From Membranipora membranacea (taxonomy: Eukaryota > Bryozoa > Gymnolaemata > Cheilostomatida > Membraniporidae), in NCBI GenBank assembly GCA_914767715.1, contig OU612066.1, positions 25,208,283 through 25,272,282 on the forward strand: 64,000 bases of DNA, written 5' to 3'. A program made the translations under genes and the position numbers. Below are positions 1 through 11,050 of this stretch, in pieces. How positions within the stretch are numbered: position 1 is the first letter of the stretch; each line of letters opens with the position of its first letter. The notes beneath the pieces are model-generated. The model searched no databases. It worked only from the letters and a program-made list of their open reading frames with translations, and was not told the origin of the DNA.

Positions 1-335
1 CTTATAAGGTGAGTTACAAGCAAATCTATTTTTCAATCCGGGCGAAAAAAAAGCGTGATACCCTCCCTTGGTATATTTTTGTAAATTTCAAGTCAGCGTA
101 ATTACCCTCCAAGTTATCCAAGGATTCCAATATTCTGCGTTTTGAATAAGGCCAATAAGAGCTTGAACTGGTCGCAGTTTGATATGATTGCGACAGAGTT
201 TTAATTTTTTAATGCTGCCGTATGGTATGTTTTTTTAGTGCAAAAGTGACCCTCATTAAAACGGACGCTGACAGAGAAGAAAAAGCCGCAGAGCTAAACG
301 GTTTGCAGATTATCGATCAGCAGGAGTTGTTCCTC

Positions 336-1675
336 CTTATAAGGTGAGTTACAAGCAAATCTATTTTTCAATCCGGGCGAAAAAAAAGCGTGATACCCTC
401 CCTTGGTATATTTTTGTAAATTTCAACTCAGCATAATTACCCTCTTAGTTATCCAAGGATTCCAATATTCTGCGTTTTGAATAAGGCCAATAAGAGCTTG
501 AACTGGTCGCAGTTTGATATGATTGCGACAGAGTTTTAATTTTTTAATGCTGCCGTATGGTATGTTTTTTTAGTGCAAAAGTGACCCCCATTAAAACTGA
601 CGCTGACGGAGAAGAAAAAGCCGCAGAGCTAAACGGTTTGCAGATTATCGATCAGCAGGAGTTGTTCCTCCTTATAAGGTGAGTTACAAGCAAATCTATT
701 TTTCAATCCGGGCGAAAAAAAAGCGTGATACCCTCCCTTGGTATATTTTTGTAAATTTCAAGTCAGCGTAATTACCCTCCAAGTTATCCAAGGATTCCAA
801 TATTCTGCGTTTTGAATAGGGCCAATAAGAGCTTGAACTGGTCGCAGTTTGATATGATTGCTACAGAGTTTTAATTTTTTAATGCTGCCGTATGGTATGT
901 TTTTTTAGTGCAAAAGTGACCCTCATTACAACGGACGCTGACGGAGAAGGAAAAGCCGCAGAGCTAAACGGTTTGCCGATTATCGATCAGCAGGAGTTGT
1001 TCCTCCTTATAAGGTGAGTTACAAGCAAATCTATTTTTCAATCCGGGCTAAAAAAAAGCGTGATACCCTCCCTTGGTATTTTTTTGTAAATTTCAAGTCA
1101 GCGTAATTACCCTCCAAGTTATCCAAGGATTCCAATATTCTGCGTTTTGAATAAGGCCAATAAGAGCTTGAACTGGTCGCAGTTTGATATGATTGCGACA
1201 GAGTTTTAATTTTTTAATGCTGCCGTATGGCATGTTTTTTTAGTGCAAAAGTGACCCTCATTAAAACGGACGCTGACGGAGAAGAAAAAGCCGCAGAGTT
1301 AAACGGTTTGCAGATTATCGATCAGCAGGAGTTGTTCCTCCTTATAGGGTGAGTTAAAAGCAAATCTATTTTTCAATCCGGGCTAAAAAAAAGCGTGATA
1401 CCCTCCCTTGGTATATTTTTGTAAATTTCAAGCCAGCGTAATTACCCTCCAAGTTATCCAAGGATTCCAATATTCTGCGTTTTGAATAAGGCCAATAAGA
1501 GCTTGAACTGGTCGCAGTTTGATATGATTGCGACAGAGTTTTAATTTTTTAATGCTGCCGTATGGTATGTTTTTTTAGTGCAAAAGTGACCCTCATTAAA
1601 ACGGACGCTGACGGAGAAAAAAAAGCCGCAGAGCTAAACGGTTTTCAGATTATCGATCAGCAGGAGTTGTTCCTC
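336..1675 (+). repeat. Left-edge block M2-M5, shared with 17.1-18.4 kb and 31.5-32.8 kb
   Basis: From about base 581 the same run of rare variants appears three times in the same order: ACCCCCATT with ACTGACG (M2, M52, M95), ATAGGGCC with GCTACAG and AAGGAAAAG (M3, M53, M96), a T7 version of GTATTTTTTTG with TGGCATG and GAGTTAAAC (M4, M54, M97), then GTTAAAAG with AAGCCAGCG (M5, M55, M98). Similarity ends inside M5, whose 3' part (GGTTTTCAG) instead matches M14, while M55 and M98 carry ACCTTCATT. M5 is therefore a junction monomer. The first half of M2 (CTCAGCATAA, CCTCTTAG) is also unlike M52. Confidence 0.8.
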
Positions 1676-3350
1676 CTTATAAGGTGAGTTACAAGCAAAT
1701 CTATTTTTCAATCCGGGCGAAAAAAAAGCGTGATACCCTCCCTTCGTATATTTTTGTAAATTTCAAGTCAGCGTAATTACCCTCCAAGTTATCCAAGGAT
1801 TCCAATATTCTGCGTTTTGAATAAGGCCAATAAGAGCTTGAACTGGTCGCAGTTTGATATGATTGCGACAGAGTTTTAATTTTTTAATGCTGCCGTATGG
1901 TATGTTTTTTTAGTGCAAAAGTGACCCTCATTAAAACGGACGCTGACGGAGAAGAAAAAGCCGCAGAGCTAAACGGTTTGCAGATTATCGATCAGCAGGA
2001 GTTGTTCCTCCTTATAAGGTGAGTTACAAGCAAATCTATTTTTCAATCCGGGCGAAAAAAAAGCGTGATACCCTCCCTTGGTATATTTTTGTAAATTTCA
2101 AGTCAGCGTAATTACCCTCCAAGTTATCCAAGGATTCCAATATACTGCGTTTTGAATAAGGCCAATAAGAGCTTGAACTGGTCGCAGTTTGATATGATTG
2201 CGACAGAGTTTTAATTTTTTAATGCTGCCGTATGGTATGTTTTTTTAGTGCAAAAGTGACCCTTATTAAAACGGACGCTGACGGAGAAGAAAAAGCCGCA
2301 GAGCTAAACGGTTTGCAGATTATCGATCAGCAGGAGTTGTTCCTCCTTATAAGGTGAGTTACAAGCAAATCTATTTTTCAATCCGGGCGAAAAAAAAGCG
2401 TGATACCCTCCCTTGGTATATTTTTGTAAATTTCAAGTCAGCGTAATTACCCTCTTAGTTATCCAAGCATTCCAATATTCTGCGTTTTGAATAAGGCCAA
2501 TAAGAGCTTGAACTGGTCGCAGTTTGATATGATTGCGACAGAGTTTTAATTTTTTAATGCTGCCGTATGGTATGTTTTTTTAGTGCAAAAGTGACCCTCA
2601 TTAAAACGGACGCTGACGGAGAAGAAAAAGCCGCAGAGCTAAACAGTTTGCAGATTATCGGTCAGCAGGAGTTGTTCCTCCTTATAAGGTGAGTTACAAG
2701 CAAATCTATATTTCAATCCGGGCGAAAAAAAAGCGTGATACCCTCCCTTGGTATATTTTTGTAAATTTCAAGTCAGCGTAATTACCCTCTTAGTTATCCA
2801 AGCATTCCAATATTCTGCGTTTTGAATAAGGCCAATAAGAGCTTGAACTGGTCGCAGTTTGATATGATTGCGACAGAGTTTTAATTTTTTAATGCTGCCG
2901 TATGGTATGTTTTTTTAGTGCAAAAGTGACCCTCATTAAAACGGACGCTGACGGAGAAGAAAAAGCCGCAGAGCTAAACAGTTTGCAGATTATCGGTCAG
3001 CAGGAGTTGTTCCTCCTTATAAGGTGAGTTACAAGCAAATCTATTTTTCAATCCGGGCTAAAAAAAAGCGTGATACCCTCCCTTGGTATATTTTTGTAAA
3101 TTTCAAGTCAGCGTAATTACCCTCCAAGTTATCCAAAGATTCCAATATTCTGCGTTTTGAATAAGGCCAATAAGAGCTTGAACTGGTCGCAGTTTGATAT
3201 GATTGCGACAGAGTTTTAATTTTTTAATGCTGCCGTATGGTATGTTTTTTTAGTGCAAAAGTGACCCTCATTAAAACGGACGCTGACGGAGAAGAAAAAG
3301 CCGCAGAGCTAAACGGTTTGCAGATTATCGATCAGCAGGAGTTGTTCCTC
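1341..3350 (+). repeat. Six-monomer block M5-M10, first copy
   Basis: This run starts with the rare ATAGGGTGAGTTAAAAG form. It continues with GGTTTTCAG (M5), AATATACTGCG (M7), the pair M8 and M9 with CCTCTTAG, AAGCATTCC, AAACAG and ATCGGTCAG, and CCAAAGATTCC (M10). The same order recurs at 4356-6364 about 3,015 bp away (nine monomers), and parts recur at 8707-10046 and 11051-12725. The intervening M11-M13 are three nearly identical consensus-like monomers with T at base 44, which look like a local expansion. Confidence 0.85.
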
Positions 3351-4355
3351 CTTATAAGGTGAGTTACAAGCAAATCTATTTTTCAATCCGGGCTAAAAAA
3401 AAGCGTGATACCCTCCCTTGGTATATTTTTGTAAATTTCAAGTCAGCGTAATTACCCTCCAAGTTATCCAAGGATTCCAATATTCTGCGTTTTGAATAAG
3501 GCCAATAAGAGCTTGAACTGGTCGCAGTTTGATATGATTGCGACAGAGTTTTAATTTTTTAATGCTGCCGTATGGTATGTTTTTTTAGTGCAAAAGTGAC
3601 CCTCATTAAAACGGACGCTGACGGAGAAGAAAAAGCCGCAGAGCTAAACGGTTTGCAGATTATCGATCAGCAGGAGTTGTTCCTCCTTATAAGGTGAGTT
3701 ACAAGCAAATCTATTTTTCAATCCGGGCTAAAAAAAAGCGTGATACCCTCCCTTGGTATATTTTTGTAAATTTCAAGTCAGCGTAATTACCCTCCAAGTT
3801 ATCCAAGGATTCCAATATTCTGCGTTTTGAATAAGGCCAATAAGAGCTTGAACTGGTCGCAGTTTGATATGATTGCGACAGAGTTTTAATTTTTTAATGC
3901 TGCCGTATGGTATGTTTTTTTAGTGCAAAAGTGACCCTCATTAAAACGGACGCTGACGGAGAAGAAAAAGCCGCAGAGCTAAACGGTTTGCAGATTATCG
4001 ATCAGCAGGAGTTGTTCCTCCTTATAAGGTGAGTTACAAGCAAATCTATTTTTCAATCCGGGCTAAAAAAAAGCGTGATACCCTTCCTTGGTATATTTTT
4101 GTAAATTTCAAGTCAGCGTAATTACCCTCCAAGTTATCCAAGGATTCCAATATTCTGCGTTTTGAATAAGGCCAATAAGAGCTTGAACTGGTCGCAGTTT
4201 GATATGATTGCGACAGAGTTTTAATTTTTCAATGCTGCCGTATGGTATGTTTTTTTAGTGCAAAAGTGACCCTCATTAAAACGGACGCTGACGGAGAAGA
4301 AAAAGCCGCAGAGTTAAACGGTTTGCAGATTATCGATCAGCAGGAGTTGTTCCTC

Positions 4356-6364
4356 CTTATAGGGTGAGTTAAAAGCAAATCTATTTTTCAATCCGGGCTA
4401 AAAAAAAGCGTGATACCCTCCCTTGGTATATTTTTGTAAATTTTAAGTCAGCGTAATTACCCTCCAAGTTATCCAAGGATTCCAATATTCTGCGTTTTGA
4501 ATAAGGCCAATAAGAGCTTGAACTGGTCGCAGTTTGATATGATTGCGACAGAGTTTTAATTTTTTAATGCTGCCGTATGGTATGTTTTTTTAGTGCAAAA
4601 GTGACCCTCATTAAAACGGACGCTGACGGAGAAAAAAAGCCGCAGAGCTAAACGGTTTTCAGATTATCGATCAGCAGGAGTTGTTCCTCCTTATAAGGTG
4701 AGTTACAAGCAAATCTATTTTTCAATCCGGGCGAAAAAAAAGCGTGATACCCTCCCTTGGTATATTTTTGTAAATTTCAAGTCAGCGTAATTACCCTCCA
4801 AGTTATCCAAGGATTCCAATATTCTGCGTTTTGAATAAGGCCAATAAGAGCTTGAACTGGTCGCAGTTTGATATGATTGCGACAGAGTTTTAATTTTTTA
4901 ATGCTGCCGTATGGTATGTTTTTTTAGTGCAAAAGTGACCCTCATTAAAACGGACGCTGACGGAGAAGAAAAAGCCGCAGAGCTAAACGGTTTGCAGATT
5001 ATCGATCAGCAGGAGTTGTTCCTCCTTATAAGGTGAGTTACAAGCAAATCTATTTTTCAATCCGGGCGAAAAAAAAGCGTGATACCCTCCCTTGGTATAT
5101 TTTTGTAAATTTCAAGTCAGCGTAATTACCCTCCAAGTTATCCAAGGATTCCAATATACTGCGTTTTGAATAAGGCCAATAAGAGCTTGAACTGGTCGCA
5201 GTTTGATATGATTGCGACAGAGTTTTAATTTTTTAATGCTGCCGTATGGTATGTTTTTTTAGTGCAAAAGTGACCCTCATTAAAACGGACGCTGACGGAG
5301 AAGAAAAAGCCGCAGAGCTAAACGGTTTGCAGATTATCGATCAGCAGGAGTTGTTCCTCCTTATAAGGTGAGTTACAAGCAAATCTATTTTTCAATCCGG
5401 GCGAAAAAAAAGCGTGATACCCTCCCTTGGTATATTTTTGTAAATTTCAAGTCAGCGTAATTACCCTCTTAGTTATCCAAGCATTCCAATATTCTGCGTT
5501 TTGAATAAGGCCAATAAGAGCTTGAACTGGTCGCAGTTTGATATGATTGCGACAGAGTTTTAATTTTTTAATGCTGCCGTATGGTATGTTTTTTTAGTGC
5601 AAAAGTGACCCTCATTAAAACGGACGCTGACGGAGAAGAAAAAGCCGCAGAGCTAAACAGTTTGCAGATTATCGGTCAGCAGGAGTTGTTCCTCCTTATA
5701 AGGTGAGTTACAAGCAAATCTATATTTCAATCCGGGCGAAAAAAAAGCGTGATACCCTCCCTTGGTATATTTTTGTAAATTTCAAGTCAGCGTAATTACC
5801 CTCTTAGTTATCCAAGCATTCCAATATTCTGCGTTTTGAATAAGGCCAATAAGAGCTTGAACTGGTCGCAGTTTGATATGATTGCGACAGAGTTTTAATT
5901 TTTTAATGCTGCCGTATGGTATGTTTTTTTAGTGCAAAAGTGACCCTCATTAAAACGGACGCTGACGGAGAAGAAAAAGCCGCAGAGCTAAACAGTTTGC
6001 AGATTATCGGTCAGCAGGGGTTGTTCCTCCTTATAAGGTGAGTTACAAGCAAATCTATTTTTCAATCCGGGCGAAAAAAAAGCGTGATACCCTCCCTTGG
6101 TATATTTTTGTAAATTTCAAGTCAGCGTAATTACCCTCCAAGTTATCCAAAGATTCCAATATTCTGCGTTTTGAATAAGGCCAATAAGAGCTTGAACTGG
6201 TCGCAGTTTGATATGATTGCGACAGAGTTTTAATTTTTTAATGCTGCCGTATGGTATGTTTTTTTAGTGCAAAAGTGACCCTCATTAAAACGGACGCTGA
6301 CGGAGAAGAAAAAGCCGCAGAGCTAAACGGTTTGCAGATTATCGATCAGCAGGAGTTGTTCCTC
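4356..6364 (+). repeat. Six-monomer block M14-M19, second copy of M5-M10
   Basis: It carries the same variants in the same order as 1341-3350. Differences arose after duplication: one A lost from the exon-like A-run in M14 (making it 334 bp), TTTTAAGTC in M14, and GCAGGGGTTG at the end of M18. This copy is extended downstream by M20-M25 into the 11-monomer block, which the first copy is not. Confidence 0.85.
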
Positions 6365-8372
6365 CTTATAAGGTGAGTTACAAGCAAATCTATTTTTCAA
6401 TCCGGGCTAAAAAAAAGCGTGATACCCTCCCTTGGTATATTTTTGTAAATTTCAAGTCAGCTTAATTACCCTCCAAGTTATCCAAGGATTCCAATATTCT
6501 GCGTTTTGAATAAGGCCAATAAGAGCTTGAACTGGTCGCAGTTTGATATGATTGCGACAGAGTTTTAATTTTTTAATGCTGCCGTATGGTATGTTTTTTT
6601 AGTGCAAAAGTGACCCTCATTAAAACGGACGCTGACGGAGAAGAAAAAGCCGCAGAGCTAAACAGTTTGCAGATTATCGATCAGCAGGAGTTGTTCCTCC
6701 TTATAAGGTGAGTTACAAGCAAATCTATTTTTCAATCCGGGCGAAAAAAAAGTGTGATACCCTCCCTTGGTATATTTTTGTAAATTTTAAGTCAGCGTAA
6801 TTACCCTCCAAGTTATCCAAGGATTCCAATATTCTGCGTTTTGAATAAGGCCAATAAGAGCTTGAACTGGTCGCAGTTTGATATGATTGCGACAGAGTTT
6901 TAATTTTTTAATGCTGCCGTATGGTATGTTTTTTTAGTGCAAAAGTGACCCTCATTAAAACGGACGCTGACGGAGAAAAAAAGCCGCAGAGCTAAACGGT
7001 TTGCAGATTATCGATCAGCAGGAGTTGTTCCTCCTTATAAGGTGAGTTACAAGCAAATCTATTTTTCAATCCGGGCGAAAACAAAGCGTGATACCCTCCC
7101 TTGGTATATTTTTGTAAATTTCAAGTCAGCGTAATTACCCTCCAAGTTATCCAAGGATTCCAATATTCTGCGTTTTGAATAAGGCCAATAAGAGCTTGAA
7201 CTGGTCGCAGTTTGATATGATTGCGACAGAGTTTTAATTTTTTAATGCTGCCGTATGGTATGTTTTTTTAGTGCAAAAGTGACCCTCATTAAAACGGACG
7301 CTGACGGAGAAGCAAAAGCCGCAGAGCTAAACGGTTTGCAGATTATCGATCAGCAGGAGTTGTTCCTCCTTATAAGGTGAGTTACAAGCAAATCTATTTT
7401 TCAATCCGGGCGACAAAAAAGCGTGATACCCTCCCTTGGTATATTTTTGTAAATTTCAAGTCAGCGTAATTACCCTCCAAGTTATCCAAGGATTCCAATA
7501 TTCTGCGTTTCGAATAAGGCCAATAAGAGCTTGAACTGGTCGCAGTTTGATATGATTGCGACAGAGTTTTAATTTTTTAATGCTGCCGTATGGTATGTTT
7601 TTTTAGTGCAAAAGTGACCCTCATTAAAACGGACGCTGACGGAGAAGAAAAAGCCGCAGAGCTAAACGGTTTGCAGATTATCGATCAGCAGGAGTTGTTC
7701 CTCCTTATAAGGTGAGTTACAAGCAAATCTATTTTTCAATCCGGGCGAAAAAAAAGCGTGATACCCTCCCTTGGTATATTTTTGTAAATTTCAAGTCAGC
7801 GTAATTACCCTCCAAGTTATCCAAGGATTCCAATATTCTGCGTTTTGAATAAGGCCAATAAGAGCTTGAACTGGTCGCAGTTTGATATGATTGCGACAGA
7901 GTTTTAATTTTTTAATGCTGCCGTATGGTATGTTTTTTTAGTGCAAAAGTGACCCTCATTAAAACGGACGCTGACGGAGAAGAAAAAGCCGCAGAGCTAA
8001 ACGGTTTGCACATTATCGATCAGCAGGAGTTGTTCCTCCTTATAAGGTGAGTTACAAGCAAATCTATTTTTCAATCCGGGCTAAAAAAAAGCGTGATACC
8101 CTCCCTTGGTATATTTTTGAAAATTTCAAGTCAGCGTAATTACCCTCCAAGTTATCCAAGGATTCCAATATTCTGAGTTTTGAATAAGGCCAAGAAGAGC
8201 TTGAACTGGTCGCAGTTTGATATGATTGCGACAGGGTTTTAATTTTTTAATGCTGCCGTATGGTATGTTTTTTTAGTGCAAAAGTGACCCTCATTAAAAC
8301 GAACGCTGACGGAGAAAAAAAGCCGCAGAGCTAAACGGTTTGCAGATTATCGATCAGCAGGAGTTGTTCCTC
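4690..8372 (+). repeat. Eleven-monomer block M15-M25, first copy
   Basis: M15-M25 carry an ordered set of markers: AATATACTGCG (M16), CCTCTTAG (M17, M18), TCTATATTTC (M18), CCAAAGATTCC (M19), AGCTTAATT (M20), AAGTGTGATA with a 7-A run (M21), AAAACAAAG with AAGCAAAAG (M22), GCGACAAAA with TTTCGAATAAGG (M23), GCACATTATC (M24), and the many-marker 334-bp M25. The same order is found in M34-M44 at 11051-14733. The offset is 6,361 bp at both ends, so no length change occurred between the copies. Confidence 0.9.
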
Positions 8373-8706
8373 CTTATAAGGTGAGTTACAAGCAAATCTA
8401 TTTTTCAATCCGGGCGAAACAAAAGCGTGATGCCCTCCCTTGGTATATTTTTGTAAATTTCAAGTCAGCGTAATTACCCTCCAAGTTATCCAAGGATTCC
8501 AATATTCTGCGTTTTGAATAAGGCCAATAAGAGCTTGAACTGGTCGCAGTTTGATATGATTGCGACAGAGTTTTAATTTTTTAATGCTGCCGTATGGTAT
8601 GTTTTTTTAGTGCAAAAGTGACCCTCATTAAAACGGACGCTGACGGAGAAAAAAAGCCGCAGAGCTAAACGGTTTTCAGATTATCGATCAGCAGGAGTTG
8701 TTCCTC

Positions 8707-9041
8707 CTTATAAGGTGAGTTACAAGCAAATCTATTTTTCAATCCGGGCGAAAAAAAAGCGTGATACCCTCCCTTGGTATATTTTTGTAAATTTCAAGTC
8801 AGCGTAATTACCCTCCAAGTTATCCAAGGATTCCAATATTCTGCGTTTTGAATAAGGCCAATAAGAGCTTGAACTGGTCGCAGTTTGATATGATTGCGAC
8901 AGAGTTTTAATTTTTTAATGCTGCCGTATGGTATGTTTTTTTAGTGCAAAAGTGACCCTCATTAAAACGGACGCTGACGGAGAAGAAAAAGCCGCAGAGC
9001 TAAACGGTTTGCAGATTATCGATCAGCAGGAGTTGTTCCTC
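8707..9041 (+). repeat. Reference monomer (M27), matches the array consensus
   Basis: M27 carries the majority base at every position I compared and serves as a map for the others. Landmarks in monomer coordinates: 1-8 CTTATAAG; 9-14 GTGAGT; 45-52 A8 run, preceded by G or T at base 44 as a common two-state site; 58-74 short inverted repeat ATACC/GGTAT; 205-210 T6; 230-236 T7; 237-238 AG; 239-335 the GC-richer part; 312-317 ClaI site. Base count gives 132 G+C of 335 (39.4%) and 14 CpG against 12.9 expected from composition. A 335-bp length is close to two nucleosome repeats of about 167 bp, a common size class for satellites, but I see no internal 167-bp duplication. Confidence 0.93.
8764..8780. 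repeat. Short inverted repeat within the monomer (ATACC, 7-nt loop, GGTAT)
   Basis: Monomer bases 58-62 and 70-74 are reverse complements around a pyrimidine-rich loop (CTCCCTT), so each monomer can form a 5-bp hairpin. Most copies keep it. It is lost or weakened in monomers with GATGCCC (M26, M33, M45, M80, M88, M132, M175, M189), GATAACC (M141, M144, M156, M164), or a changed right arm such as GGTCT (M129, M135). The stem is short and could be coincidence. Confidence 0.4.
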
Positions 9042-9049
9042 CTTATAAG
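8945..9049 (+). other. Exon-like 105-nt segment of the monomer (shown for M27)
   Basis: In each typical monomer a T7 run followed by AG (M27: 8943-8944) precedes this segment, and the segment ends in AAG followed at once by GTGAGT (from 9050), a full match to the common 5' splice-site consensus. A TTAAT that fits the loose branch-point pattern YTNAY lies about 26 nt before the AG. The segment is 105 nt, a multiple of three, enters and leaves in the same phase, and is open for 35 codons. The peptide starts SAKVTLIKTD, has an acidic/alanine middle (DGEEKAAEL) and ends in a hydrophobic LFLLI. Joined to the next copy it stays in frame. GC is 46% against 37% for the other 230 nt. Against function: about 22 copies have stops or frameshifts, and most variant types change an amino acid. 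It may be a relic of a gene fragment, or chance. No protein family is recognised. Confidence 0.35.
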
Positions 9050-9050
9050 G
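9041..9050. promoter_or_regulatory. 10-bp palindrome CCTTATAAGG, a CArG-type sequence, at the monomer junction
   Basis: CCTTATAAGG is a perfect palindrome and fits CC(A/T)6GG, the binding pattern of MADS-box factors such as SRF and MCM1. It recurs at nearly every monomer boundary. By eye about 20 copies break the pattern, for example CTTTATAAGG in M46, M51, M81, M86, M89 and M94, and CCCTATAAGG in M138, M150, M167, M180 and M182. Two variants change the centre but keep the pattern: CCTTTTAAGG (M73, M113) and CCTAATTAGG (M176). Binding is not shown by sequence alone. The site also overlaps the donor-like site of the exon-like segment, which could be the reason it is kept. Confidence 0.3.
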
Positions 9051-9376
9051 TGAGTTACAAGCAAATCTATTTTTCAATCCGGGCGAAAAAAAAGCGTGAT
9101 ACCCTCCCTTGGTATATTTTTGTAAATTTCAAGTCAGCGTAATTACCCTCCAAGTTATCCAAGGATTCCAATATACTGCGTTTTGAATAAGGCCAATAAG
9201 AGCTTGAACTGGTCGCAGTTTGATATGATTGCGACAGAGTTTTAATTTTTTAATGCTGCCGTATGGTATGTTTTTTTAGTGCAAAAGTGACCCTCATTAA
9301 AACGGACGCTGACGGAGAAGAAAAAGCCGCAGAGCTAAACGGTTTGCAGATTATCGATCAGCAGGAGTTGTTCCTC

Positions 9377-9711
9377 CTTATAAGGTGAGTTACAAGCAAA
9401 TCTATTTTTCAATCCGGGCGAAAAAAAAGCGTGATACCCTCCCTTGGTATATTTTTGTAAATTTCAAGTCAGCGTAATTACCCTCTTAGTTATCCAAGCA
9501 TTCCAATATTCTGCGTTTTGAATAAGGCCAATAAGAGCTTGAACTGGTCGCAGTTTGATATGATTGCGACAGAGTTTTAATTTTTTAATGCTGCCGTATG
9601 GTATGTTTTTTTAGTGCAAAAGTGACCCTCATTAAAACGGACGCTGACGGAGAAGAAAAAGCCGCAGAGCTAAACAGTTTGCAGATTATCGGTCAGCAGG
9701 GGTTGTTCCTC
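9377..9711 (+). repeat. Chimeric monomer M29 joining M17-type and M18-type halves
   Basis: In other copies of this block two adjacent monomers share CCTCTTAG and ATCGGTCAG: the first has the normal TCTATTTTTC and ends CAGGAGTTG, the second has TCTATATTTC and ends CAGGGGTTG (M17/M18, M36/M37). M29 has the first type's 5' part and the second type's 3' end, and only one monomer stands where two are expected. This fits loss of one repeat by unequal exchange within a monomer. Confidence 0.7.
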
Positions 9712-11050
9712 CTTATAAGGTGAGTTACAAGCAAATCTATTTTTCAATCCGGGCGAAAAAAAAGCGTGATACCCTCCCTTGGTATATTTTTGTAAATTTC
9801 AAGTCAGCGTAATTACCCTCCAAGTTATCCAAAGATTCCAATATTCTGCGTTTTGAATAAGGCCAATAAGAGCTTGAACTGGTCGCAGTTTGATATGATT
9901 GCGACAGAGTTTTAATTTTTTAATGCTGCCGTATGGTATGTTTTTTTAGTGCAAAAGTGACCCTCATTAAAACGGACGCTGACGGAGAAGAAAAAGCCGC
10001 AGAGCTAAACGGTTTGCAGATTATCGATCAGCAGGAGTTGTTCCTCCTTATAAGGTGAGTTACAAGCAAATCTATTTTTCAATCCGGGCGAAAAAAAAGC
10101 GTGATACCCTCCCTTGGTATATTTTTGTAAATTTCAAGTCAGCGTAATTACCCTCCAAGTTATCCAAGGATTCCAATATTCTGCGTTTTGAATAAGGCCA
10201 ATAAGAGCTTGAACTGGTCGCAGTTTGATATGATTGCGACAGAGTTTTAATTTTTTAATGCTGCCGTATGGTATGTTTTTTTAGTGCAAAAGTGACCCTC
10301 ATTAAAACGGACGCTGACGGAGAAGAAAAAGCCGCAGAGCTAAACGGTTTGCACATTATCGATCAGCAGGAGTTGTTCCTCCTTATAAGGTGAGTTACAA
10401 GCAAATCTATTTTTCAATCCGGGCTAAAAAAAAGCGTGATACCCTCCCTTGGTATATTTTTGAAAATTTCAAGTCAGCGTAATTACCCTCCAAGTTATCC
10501 AAGGATTCCAATATTCTGAGTTTTGAATAAGGCCAAGAAGAGCTTGAACTGGTCGCAGTTTGATATGATTGCGACAGGGTTTTAATTTTTTAATGCTGCC
10601 GTATGGTATGTTTTTTTAGTGCAAAAGTGACCCTCATTAAAACGAACGCTGACGGAGAAAAAAAGCCGCAGAGCTAAACGGTTTGCAGATTATCGATCAG
10701 CAGGAGTTGTTCCTCCTTATAAGGTGAGTTACAAGCAAATCTATTTTTCAATCCGGGCGAAACAAAAGCGTGATGCCCTCCCTTGGTATATTTTTGTAAA
10801 TTTCAAGTCAGCGTAATTACCCTCCAAGTTATCCAAGGATTCCAATATTCTGCGTTTTGAATAAGGCCAATAAGAGCTTGAACTGGTCGCAGTTTGATAT
10901 GATTGCGACAGAGTTTTAATTTTTTAATGCTGCCGTATGGTATGTTTTTTTAGTGCAAAAGTGACCCTCATTAAAACGGACGCTGACGGAGAAAAAAAAG
11001 CCGCAGAGCTAAACGGTTTTCAGATTATCGATCAGCAGGAGTTGTTCCTC

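Larger units (their letters stand above)
7704..9376 (+). repeat. Five-monomer block M24-M28, repeated at 10047-11720
   Basis: Markers GCACATTATC, the M25 barcode, GATGCCC with GGTTTTCAG, a consensus monomer, and AATATACTGCG occur in this order here and seven monomers later (M31-M35, offset 2,343-2,344 bp). The second copy of M26 (M33) has an 8-A instead of a 7-A run in the exon-like part. Confidence 0.85.

Noticed and set aside
8764-8780. Rho-independent terminator
   Set aside because: The stem is only 5 bp and AT-containing. The TATATTTTT after it is not a clean T-run, and the context is a eukaryote-like satellite.
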